DNA of 64,000 nucleotides from Anaerolineaceae bacterium (GTDB taxonomy: Bacteria; Chloroflexota; Anaerolineae; Aggregatilineales; Phototrophicaceae): assembly GCA_002699585.1 (NCBI GenBank), contig PABP01000033.1:16919-80918 (forward strand), read 5' to 3'. Shown piece by piece: positions 7,947 through 15,449 of this stretch. The notes beneath the pieces were generated by a model. The model searched no databases and was not told where the DNA came from. It saw nothing but the letters and a program-made list of their open reading frames with translations. Each line of letters starts with the position of its first letter. Position 1 is the stretch's first letter. A program made the translations under genes and the position numbers.

Positions 7947-10409
7947 ATGACGACGATCTTACGAGATCCGACGGTGCTGTGGCGGCGCTTCCTCAACCGC
8001 TGGCGCACGACCTTCCACCAGGGCGACATGATTATCCTGTTCATCACCGTGGTGATGCTGCTCATGCCAGCCCTGGCGTTAGAAGCGGCGTCCTGGCCTG
8101 TTGATGTCCGTACCATTGTGCCTGTGGTGGTGATTAGCACCCTGCTGGGCTTCATTCTGGCCCGCAGCCACTATAGCGAAGCCGTCGCCATCATACTCAG
8201 CACGGCCTACGCTGGTGTGACGATTATCATTGTGGCTGCTCTCAATGAGCCGGGATACTTGATACCCAATATCAGCCAGGTGATTATCCGCAGCATTCAA
8301 TGGGCCATCGACCTGACAACCGGTGGGATCAATCAGGACAACCTCGTTTTTACGTTAATGGTTGCCGTCCTTTTTTGGTTCCTGGGTTATAACTCAGTCT
8401 GGCACATCTTTAGAATTGACCGCGTTTGGCGTGTGATCGTGCCGCCCGCGCTGATCCTCGTCACCAATATCGTCTTCTACAATGGCCCCGCCAGCCTCGA
8501 TATTTACCTGATTTTGTTCCTGTTCGGGGCCATGCTGCTGGTTGTTCGTTCGAACTTAGACGCGCGCCAGTGGGATTGGTACATTAATGGTATAACCGCG
8601 CCGCGTAATATTCGTATGCAGTTCCTGCGGATGGGAGCGCTGATTGCTGCTACGGCCCTGATTGTCGCTTGGGCGGTACCCTCGGCAGGCTTGCAAAATC
8701 GCCTGGATGCCTTCCAGAAGTTCCTCCAATCGGACCCGATGATGCAGTTTACTGAGTTCTGGAGCCGCTTGATTTCGCCCATCGAGAGTGATGGTCCGGC
8801 GACGACGGACTACTACGGCAGCGATTCACTGGACCTGGGCGGGGCCATTCGCCTGGGTGACCAGATCATTTTCCTGGTCGATGTTCCCCAAGATGGCACG
8901 CGCTACTACTGGCGCTCGCGCACATTCGAGCACTACAGCAATGGACGCTGGTTGCCGGCAGCGACGTTGCGCGTCTCAGATTTCTCGCCGCCGCTAGACA
9001 TCAACTATGATCCGAATATCGTCGGTTCGGCACGGCGCACGCTCAACCAGACGTTTACCATCAGTGGCGCACCCTCGCGTATTATTCATGCCGCACCCCA
9101 ACCAGCAGAGGTCAGCGTAGAAGGGCGTATGGACCTGTTGCGCACGCAGGGCGAAGACCCCAATTCGCCAGTCAATGTATCTGTGATTCGTCCTCGGCGC
9201 GTACTCAATCCAGGTGATACCTATCAAGCCACCAGTCTGCTAAGTACGGCCTCGGCCATTGATCTGCGCGCTGCCGGGACATCGTATCCAGAGTGGGTTT
9301 CGATTCCCAATGCCCAGATGCCGCAGGGCGTCAGTCCGCGGGTGGTGTCTCTAGCCCGCCAGATTGTCGACCAGGCAGGGGCAACCACACCCTACGATCA
9401 GGCCAAAGCCATTGAGCAATGGTTGCGAACAAACATTGCTTACAACGAAAACCTGCCGCAGCCGCCTGTCGATGTCGACCCGGTAGAATGGTTCTTGTTT
9501 GATATTCAAGAAGGATATTGTACGTACTACACCACAGCGATGGTGGCTATGCTGCGCAGTTTGGGCGTGCCAGCGCGTATGGCGGCTGGCTTTAGCCAGG
9601 GTGAATATGATCCAGCGTTGGGCCAGTACGTGGTCCGTGAGCGTGATGCCCATACCTGGGTGGAAGTCTACTTCCCTGGCTACGGTTGGGTGGAATTTGA
9701 GCCAACGTCTGCTGAAGATCCTATCAACCGGGATGGCGATGAGCCACAACCTCAGCAGCAGTCGTTGGAGTCTGCTGCGACTGCCGTGCCGACCAATACG
9801 CCCACGCCCATCCCCAGCCCGACGATGGTGCCATCTAGTACGCCGCAATCTTCGGAAAATCAACAGTCACCGCCGGATTTGCCAACAGCAACCCCAACCT
9901 ATACGCCAACACCAACGGCAACGCCCGTTATCGTACCCACGATTCCGCCGCCTGTGCAGCCGTCACCACCGGATACCAGCTTCCTGAACTTCCTGTTCCA
10001 GGCACTGGGAGCGGCCTTACTGATCTTTGCGATTTTCGTTGGGTTTATCCTGGTGCTGTTGTTCCTGTACTGGTGGTGGGAATGGCGCGGTATGCGTGGC
10101 CTCAGCCCGATTTCACGGGCCTATGCACGGCTGATGCGTTACATTCCACTTGTAGGCCTGATCGTTGCTGAGGACCAGACGCCAGAGGAGCGGCGTGATA
10201 CGATTGTCGATAAGCTGCCGCAGGCCAGCCGTCCGGTGAGTGCTATCACGCGCAACTACACCCACGAGCGCTATAGCAACAGGCCCGAAAATGCGGAAAC
10301 TCCTCCGCACGTCACCGAAGCCGCTGACGAGGCCTGGTCCGTAACGCGTGGCCACATCCTATCACGTTGGATTCGCCGCTTCATTCCTTTCCTGCGCAAT
10401 CGCGACTAG
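7947..10409 (+). CDS. Transglutaminase-like (TgpA-type) membrane protein
   Basis: An 820-residue protein: an N-terminal block of about 6-7 membrane helices (to about residue 250), a large extracytoplasmic region with a transglutaminase-like core, a Pro/Thr/Ser-rich linker (about 610-680), one more membrane helix and a basic cytoplasmic tail. The catalytic-type residues are Cys525 (EGYCTYYT) and His569 (DAHTWVEVY); the third position, spaced exactly as the Asp of Pseudomonas TgpA (44 and 16 residues), is Glu585 (VEFEPT). Such proteins are often next to MoxR and DUF58 genes, which are absent here. The start ATG has GGAG 6 bases upstream. Role in envelope protein processing or crosslinking is inferred. 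Confidence 0.88.
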   Translation: MTTILRDPTVLWRRFLNRWRTTFHQGDMIILFITVVMLLMPALALEAASWPVDVRTIVPVVVISTLLGFILARSHYSEAVAIILSTAYAGVTIIIVAALNEPGYLIPNISQVIIRSIQWAIDLTTGGINQDNLVFTLMVAVLFWFLGYNSVWHIFRIDRVWRVIVPPALILVTNIVFYNGPASLDIYLILFLFGAMLLVVRSNLDARQWDWYINGITAPRNIRMQFLRMGALIAATALIVAWAVPSAGLQNRLDAFQKFLQSDPMMQFTEFWSRLISPIESDGPATTDYYGSDSLDLGGAIRLGDQIIFLVDVPQDGTRYYWRSRTFEHYSNGRWLPAATLRVSDFSPPLDINYDPNIVGSARRTLNQTFTISGAPSRIIHAAPQPAEVSVEGRMDLLRTQGEDPNSPVNVSVIRPRRVLNPGDTYQATSLLSTASAIDLRAAGTSYPEWVSIPNAQMPQGVSPRVVSLARQIVDQAGATTPYDQAKAIEQWLRTNIAYNENLPQPPVDVDPVEWFLFDIQEGYCTYYTTAMVAMLRSLGVPARMAAGFSQGEYDPALGQYVVRERDAHTWVEVYFPGYGWVEFEPTSAEDPINRDGDEPQPQQQSLESAATAVPTNTPTPIPSPTMVPSSTPQSSENQQSPPDLPTATPTYTPTPTATPVIVPTIPPPVQPSPPDTSFLNFLFQALGAALLIFAIFVGFILVLLFLYWWWEWRGMRGLSPISRAYARLMRYIPLVGLIVAEDQTPEERRDTIVDKLPQASRPVSAITRNYTHERYSNRPENAETPPHVTEAADEAWSVTRGHILSRWIRRFIPFLRNRD

Positions 10410-10438
10410 GGTAGGTATGGTAGATGATGTCACAAGTC

Positions 10439-10473
10439 AAAAAGACGCTGCACATTGGCAGCGTCTTTTTTTT
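10439..10473. terminator. Bidirectional intrinsic terminator
   Basis: An 11-bp stem (10441-10451 with 10458-10468, loop of 6) flanked by an A-run on the left and a T-run on the right. It sits between the convergent 3' ends of the transglutaminase-like gene and rnj and can serve both. Confidence 0.9.
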
Positions 10474-10491
10474 GTAAAGTCCGATGTATGC

Positions 10492-12168
10492 CTAAATGGT
10501 GTTGACGATGCTGAACACCATCGGGCGCCGCCGGGTTTCGTTATACAACAGCTTGCCGACGCTCTCTTCGATCAGTTCGCCACGGTGGCCATTGGCGCTG
10601 TAATTGCCTGCCAAGGTGTTTTCCACCGTGTACTTCACTTGACTGAGCAGTTCATCGGCTTCTCGCAGGTAGATGAACCCGCGCGACACAATGTTGGGTT
10701 CCTCGACCAGTTTGCCCGTCTTTTTATCGAGCAAGACCGATACAATCAGGAAACCATCACGCGCCAGGATTTCGCGGTCACGGATAACGGCGCGGCCAAT
10801 ATCACCAACGCCGCTGCCATCGACGAATACATAGCCACCGGGTAGGCGCTCAGTCTTGCGCACGTAGTGGCGGTCCACTTCGATGATCGTACCGTTTTCT
10901 ACGACGATGATGTTGTTTTCCGGTACGCCGGCTTCTGTGGCCAATTTCTTATGCTCGACAAGATGGCGAACTTCACCATGAACCGGGACCATATACTGGG
11001 GCCGGACGAGGTTGAGCAGCAGCCGCATTTCTTCGCGGCTGGCATGGCCACTGACGTGAACTTTTTCCAGGGAATCATAGACCACATTTGCGCCCCGCTG
11101 GATCAGCCGATTGATAGTCCGGTAGACCATTTCCTCGTTGCCGGGGATCGGGTGCGAGGACAGCACAATCGTATCGTCTTTGCGAATGTCCAGGTAGCGA
11201 TGACGTCCGGCGGCTAGCTTACCGAGTACGGCGGCTGGCTCACCTTGTGAACCGGTCACCATGATGACCAGTTTTTGCGGTTCAACCGAGTTGATCTTGC
11301 CGATGTCGATCAGCAAATCTTCGTCAATGTCCAGGTAGCCAATCTTGCGCGCGATATTCACGTATTCGCGCATGGTGTAGCCTGCGATAGCGATGCGACG
11401 CCCGTATTTTTCAGCGACACGCGCGACTTGTTGGACGCGCGACATCAGCGAAGCGAATGTCGCAATCATGATGCGGCCCTTGGCATTCGCGAAGACCTTC
11501 TCGAATGCTGGCTCTATCGTGCTCTCGGATTCGGTCCAACCGGGCCGATCTGCATTTGTGCTATCTGCCAGCAGCAGCTTGACGCTGCGCTTGCCGAACT
11601 CGGCTAGCTTTGCGTAATCCGGCTTCTTGCCATCGGCTGGGTTATTGTCAAATTTATAGTCGCCTGTATGGACAATCAGCCCATGCGGCGTGTTGACAGC
11701 GAACCCCACGCAATCCGGGATGCTGTGCGTCATGCGGAACGGTTCAATCTTGAACGGTCCGAGCTGGAAGTTGGTCCCGGCGCTGATGATGTTGATTTCC
11801 GGGTCATGGTCGATGCGTGCCTCGTTAAAGCGCCGCGCATTAGCGAATTTGACTTCGATCAAACTGGCTGTCAGCTTGGTAGCATAGAGGGGCACGTCGG
11901 GGAAGGCTTCTAACACATGGGCGACAGCGCCAATATGATCTTCGTGACCATGTGTATAGAGAATACCGTGAATCTTAAGCTCGTCTTTACGATCAATCAG
12001 ATATTGAAAATCCGGGATGATGTAGTCGACGCCGTGCATATCATTGGCCGGGAACATAATGCCCGTGTCAATGATAATGGCATCATTACCCAACTCGATG
12101 ACGGTCATGTTCTTACCGATTTCACCACAACCACCGAGCGGAATGACGTTCAGTTTTGCTTTTGCCAT
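10492..12168 (-). CDS. rnj: Ribonuclease J
   Basis: A 558-residue metallo-beta-lactamase/beta-CASP nuclease with 5'-to-3' exonuclease and endonuclease activity, acting in mRNA decay and rRNA maturation. The N-terminal MNVIPLGG-type start (NVIPLGGCGEIGKN), the metal motif THGHEDHIG (His73, His75, Asp77, His78), the beta-CASP block with HVSGHASREE and PVHGEVRHL, and a C-terminal domain are all present at the usual length. It is the only RNase J in the window. A long leader of about 187 nt with two hairpins precedes it (see separate entries), and a bidirectional terminator follows. A GGAG lies 13 bases before the ATG, farther than ideal. Confidence 0.96.
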   Translation of the reverse strand: MAKAKLNVIPLGGCGEIGKNMTVIELGNDAIIIDTGIMFPANDMHGVDYIIPDFQYLIDRKDELKIHGILYTHGHEDHIGAVAHVLEAFPDVPLYATKLTASLIEVKFANARRFNEARIDHDPEINIISAGTNFQLGPFKIEPFRMTHSIPDCVGFAVNTPHGLIVHTGDYKFDNNPADGKKPDYAKLAEFGKRSVKLLLADSTNADRPGWTESESTIEPAFEKVFANAKGRIMIATFASLMSRVQQVARVAEKYGRRIAIAGYTMREYVNIARKIGYLDIDEDLLIDIGKINSVEPQKLVIMVTGSQGEPAAVLGKLAAGRHRYLDIRKDDTIVLSSHPIPGNEEMVYRTINRLIQRGANVVYDSLEKVHVSGHASREEMRLLLNLVRPQYMVPVHGEVRHLVEHKKLATEAGVPENNIIVVENGTIIEVDRHYVRKTERLPGGYVFVDGSGVGDIGRAVIRDREILARDGFLIVSVLLDKKTGKLVEEPNIVSRGFIYLREADELLSQVKYTVENTLAGNYSANGHRGELIEESVGKLLYNETRRRPMVFSIVNTI

Positions 12169-12196
12169 ATTCTGTTATTTACTCCAAATACAAACT

Positions 12197-12223
12197 CCCG
12201 CCCCTGAGAATTCTCTTGGCGGG
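12197..12223 (-). promoter_or_regulatory. Hairpin in rnj leader, near the start codon
   Basis: Six G/C pairs (CCCGCC with GGCGGG) enclose a 15-nt segment containing a self-complementary GAGAATTCTC. The structure lies 28 nt upstream of the rnj ATG in its mRNA. RNase E of E. coli is autoregulated through hairpins in its own 5' UTR; a comparable role here is an inference only. Confidence 0.5.
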
Positions 12224-12319
12224 TCGATTTACCTTACAAATTGAATGTGATACCGACACAAAATCAAAGAGTTCTGTCTCTGCGCCTGTACGCGCTTCAT
12301 AGCCAAAAATTGTCACCGG

Positions 12320-12345
12320 GCTCTAGCGCGTTAAACCGCGCGAGC
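12320..12345 (-). promoter_or_regulatory. 5'-proximal hairpin in rnj leader
   Basis: A stem of GCTC/GAGC plus GCGCG/CGCGC with a 2-nt bulge and a 6-nt loop, positioned about 10 nt after the inferred transcription start of rnj. A hairpin this near the 5' end would affect access of a 5'-end-dependent nuclease such as RNase J itself. Confidence 0.5.
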
Positions 12346-12361
12346 ACCAAGGTTCTTACTC

Positions 12362-12367
12362 ATTGTA
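12362..12367 (-). promoter_or_regulatory. Extended -10 box upstream of rnj
   Basis: The minus strand reads TATGGTACAAT, an extended -10 (TGN before TACAAT). Transcription would begin near 12355 and give a leader of about 187 nt. An inverted repeat (AACTGCT at 12374-12380 with AGCAGTT at 12394-12400) covers the place of the -35 and could be an operator or the end of the wecE transcript. Confidence 0.5.
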
Positions 12368-12418
12368 CCATACAACTGCTTTAGCAAGGAATTAGCAGTT
12401 ATAGAGTACTTTTTTCTA

Positions 12419-13561
12419 TTACCATTCGTTAAAACTGACAAGCGCATCAATGATATTCGCTTGTTCTGAAGGGGTTAATTTGTTGTAGAAGGGCAGCCGC
12501 AGCAGTTGATCGCCCAGTTTTTCAGTGACCGGAGCATCGCCTGCTTGCCCGCCAAACTGCGCACCCATTTCCGAAAGGTGTAGCGGCTGATAGTGGAACA
12601 CGGCGACGATACCCTGTTTCCGCAAGTGTTCCTGTAAGCGGGTGCGCACCTCCAGCGAAGGCAAAACTAGATAGTACATATGGTAGGTCTGCTGCACATG
12701 ATTGGGCACATAAGGCCGCTCGACACCGTGATCTTCCGCCCAGGCGGCCAGTTCCGTGTCATATGTCTGCCAGATGCGCCGTCGTGCGTCGAAGATCGCT
12801 TCTTTTTCATCAAGCTGTGCCTGTAAATACGCCGCTAGCATGTCCGATGGCAAATAGCTCGACCCCACATCGACCCACGTATACTTGTCGACCTGTCCCC
12901 GGAAAAATCGGCTACGATTGGTGCCTTTTTCGCGGATGATCTCAGCGCGCTCGACCAGGCCCTTGTCATTGATGAACAGCGCCCCGCCTTCACCACATTG
13001 GATGTTTTTCGTCTCATGGAAGCTAACGGTTGATAGCTCCCCAAATGTACCCAGCCACTGCCCTTTATATTTCCCGTACAAGCCCTGAGCATTGTCTTCG
13101 ACCACACGCAGATCATGTTTTTTGGCTACTGCCATGATGGCGTCCATCTCGCAGCCCACACCCGCATAATGCACCGGAACGATGGCTTTTGTCCTGGGCG
13201 TGATGTGCTGCTCCAGCAGTGTTTCATCTAGATTCTTTGTATCCCAACGCACATCGACAAAGACTGGCTTGGCACCTCGCAGCACAAAAGCATTGATCGT
13301 GCTCACAAAGGTGTACGATGGCACAATTACTTCATCCCCGGGTTGGATGTCCAGCAACAGTGCCGACATTTCCAGGGCATGGGTGCAGCTTGTTGTCAGC
13401 AAGACTTTCTCAACACCAAATGTTTCCTTCAGCCGTTGATGCACCTGCCTAGAAAACGGCCCATCGCCACTGATATGACCATTAACCACTGCCTGCTGCA
13501 TATTGCTGAGTTCGTTGCCCATCATTGAAGGCTTGTTGAAGGGAATACGAATGTCTTCCAT
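12419..13561 (-). CDS. wecE: dTDP-4-amino-4,6-dideoxygalactose transaminase
   Basis: A 380-residue PLP enzyme of the DegT/DnrJ/EryC1 sugar aminotransferase family. It matches E. coli WecE (RffA) closely along its length: IPFNKPSMMGNELSNM near the start, LLLDIQPGDEVIVPSYTFV, VHYAGVGCEMD, the PLP-lysine motif SFHETKN (Lys185) and EIIREKGTNRS. WecE transfers an amino group from glutamate to dTDP-4-keto-6-deoxy-glucose, making dTDP-Fuc4N. It is the third gene of a minus-strand set (GT2, WecD-like GNAT, WecE), 90 bases after the GNAT gene, and its substrate would come from RmlA and RmlB encoded at 51-54 kb. Confidence 0.93.
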   Translation of the reverse strand: MEDIRIPFNKPSMMGNELSNMQQAVVNGHISGDGPFSRQVHQRLKETFGVEKVLLTTSCTHALEMSALLLDIQPGDEVIVPSYTFVSTINAFVLRGAKPVFVDVRWDTKNLDETLLEQHITPRTKAIVPVHYAGVGCEMDAIMAVAKKHDLRVVEDNAQGLYGKYKGQWLGTFGELSTVSFHETKNIQCGEGGALFINDKGLVERAEIIREKGTNRSRFFRGQVDKYTWVDVGSSYLPSDMLAAYLQAQLDEKEAIFDARRRIWQTYDTELAAWAEDHGVERPYVPNHVQQTYHMYYLVLPSLEVRTRLQEHLRKQGIVAVFHYQPLHLSEMGAQFGGQAGDAPVTEKLGDQLLRLPFYNKLTPSEQANIIDALVSFNEW

Positions 13562-13651
13562 GAAGGTGTCACTTTTGCTGAGTGTGAGCAGTCCCTATAC
13601 GCTAGCATGAAGTGCCGGATTTCTCGATAGGGCAGGTAGACCAATTTACTT

Positions 13652-14368
13652 TCAGCGATCAAACCATTTGTGCAGGGTGTATTCACTGTGGTGCGGGACA
13701 CAGCCCATGCGTGCCCATACGCGCTGTACAGGCACATTCGTCACTTGCGTCACAAACCAGATGCGTACCGCACCCTGATCTGCCAGCCAATTGACACAAT
13801 ACCTGAGATATGATGCATAGATACCCCGACTCTGAGCCTCTTTAGCCACACCTGCCAGGATGACATGCCCATAATTATCTTCGAGCATCCGTGCTGTGAC
13901 GAAACCCGCTACAGTTCCGTCATCATCCGCGACGAATACCGTGCTGTTTTCGATTTCCCGCCTTGCCCAATCGGCATAAATTTCATCGGCTATGGCCTGC
14001 TCAATGTGCGGATCAGCATGATAGTGACCTTGATATCCCTCAAATGCCTGATGGGCAATCCGCAGCACTGCATCATAATCGGCTTCTTGATAGGGCCGGA
14101 TCAACAGCGGTGCGTCCACTTCCGGCACTCCCATGCGCGAGATGTCATAGATATGATGGACCATCGTGTCCATCAGCAAGTAACCTTGTGGCTCCAATGC
14201 TTGCACTACTGGGAGTTGGCGCGTATCGCAGCGCAAAATCAAGAACTCGACGCCCTCCTCTTCACAGAAGGCATGAATGGATGGGAGTTCATCAAGTGTG
14301 ACATCATCTGCACGGGCGCTTTTGACGCCAAAACGTTCGCTATCTATGGGGGAAAGTCTAATGGGCAT
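13652..14368 (-). CDS. WecD-like GNAT acetyltransferase (dTDP-Fuc4N N-acetylation)
   Basis: A 238-residue protein with an N-terminal half like that of WecD and a C-terminal GNAT domain (LIRPYQEADYDAVLRIAHQ, then VAKEAQSRGIYASYLRYC as the acetyl-CoA loop and VPVQRVWARMGC). WecD acetylates the 4-amino group of dTDP-Fuc4N. Sequence similarity to E. coli WecD is modest, but the position directly between a glycosyltransferase and wecE makes dTDP-Fuc4N or a related amino sugar the likely acceptor. Its ATG overlaps the end of the glycosyltransferase gene by 11 bases, so translation is probably coupled. Confidence 0.75.
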   Translation of the reverse strand: MPIRLSPIDSERFGVKSARADDVTLDELPSIHAFCEEEGVEFLILRCDTRQLPVVQALEPQGYLLMDTMVHHIYDISRMGVPEVDAPLLIRPYQEADYDAVLRIAHQAFEGYQGHYHADPHIEQAIADEIYADWARREIENSTVFVADDDGTVAGFVTARMLEDNYGHVILAGVAKEAQSRGIYASYLRYCVNWLADQGAVRIWFVTQVTNVPVQRVWARMGCVPHHSEYTLHKWFDR

Positions 14369-15353
14369 GGGTTTCTTCCGTTCTATAGTCTGATTCTATC
14401 TTAGGCTGTTCGTTGCGTGTGGACGAGTCCGTTTGCATGCGTACGATATAGGCGGGTTTGTTCATCAGCCGGAAGTGCATTCGCGCCAGGTATTCCCCAA
14501 TGATGCCGAGCGCAAACAACTGCGCGCCACTGAATATCGCAACCATCGAGGCCAGGAATGTAAATCCCGGTGCTTCACCTTCCCACCCAAAGAAAAACAG
14601 TCGGATGATCAAGACATAAAATAACAAAATGAGGCCGAAAATCGTCATGAGGAGGCCCAGGATGCTGGCAAAGCGCAAGGGCACTGTGCTGAAGCCTGTC
14701 ATCATGCTGAAGGCATGGTTGATGAGCTTACCGACGGTATAATTCGACACACCATAGGGGCGTGGCCGATGGGTGACTTTGACGGCTGCAAAACGTTTGG
14801 TCGCCCAGGTCAGCAGCACATCAATGATGACTGTTGGCTCGTTGTAGTTAGCGAAGGCTTGTCGCAGGTCAGTGCGCAGCACCCGGAAGGCACTCGCATG
14901 TTGGGCGACTTCTTCACTCATTGTCTGCTGCAAAAAGTACTTGGTTGTCCGTGATGCTAACCCGCGCAAAAAACCATGTGGCTGTTCAACCGGACTACCG
15001 TAGACAACATCATAGCCCTCATCGAGCTTATCGAGTAGTTTCTTTAGTTCTTCCGGTGGGTGCTGTAGATCGTCATCCATTGTGGCGACGACTTCGTACT
15101 GCGCTGCCCGGATGCCGCACAGAATAGCGTTATGCTGGCCGTAGTTTCGCATAAATTTGATGCCGGTGGCCCAGTCATATTTTTCAGTGATGTCCTGCAC
15201 TGCCGACCAACTATCATCACGGCTGTCATCTTCTACCATGATGAGTTCGTAAGCATCAGCCAGCGTTGGCAAGACATCAGCCAGCGCATCAGCCAGTTCG
15301 CCAATGCTCTCCTGGCTATTATAGACCGGGACGACAATAGAAAGAGATACCAT
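14358..15353 (-). CDS. GT2 polyprenyl-phosphate glycosyltransferase (ArnC/GtrB/DPM1-like)
   Basis: A 331-residue protein with an N-terminal GT-A domain (SIVVPVYNSQESI at the start, MDDDLQHPPEEL with the DxD-type metal site near residue 95) and two C-terminal membrane helices (about 230-255 and 265-290), the layout of transferases that load a sugar onto undecaprenyl phosphate at the inner face of the membrane. It is the first gene of the set ending with wecD-like and wecE, so it may transfer the amino sugar those enzymes make. GTG at 15356 is a possible start one codon earlier; the AGGTG is close to either. Confidence 0.9.
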   Translation of the reverse strand: MVSLSIVVPVYNSQESIGELADALADVLPTLADAYELIMVEDDSRDDSWSAVQDITEKYDWATGIKFMRNYGQHNAILCGIRAAQYEVVATMDDDLQHPPEELKKLLDKLDEGYDVVYGSPVEQPHGFLRGLASRTTKYFLQQTMSEEVAQHASAFRVLRTDLRQAFANYNEPTVIIDVLLTWATKRFAAVKVTHRPRPYGVSNYTVGKLINHAFSMMTGFSTVPLRFASILGLLMTIFGLILLFYVLIIRLFFFGWEGEAPGFTFLASMVAIFSGAQLFALGIIGEYLARMHFRLMNKPAYIVRMQTDSSTRNEQPKIESDYRTEETHAH

Positions 15354-15449
15354 CACACCTACTCGACAAGGATAGATGGCATCATTATGCGGCGTTTTGC
15401 GGATTGAGCAAGGGCGACCCTGAAGGTAACTTCGCCCCCGACCTCCATG

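Noticed and set aside
10348..10845. 165-residue plus-strand frame across the rnj 3' end
   Set aside because: Antisense shadow of the well-supported RNase J gene and crossing a terminator.
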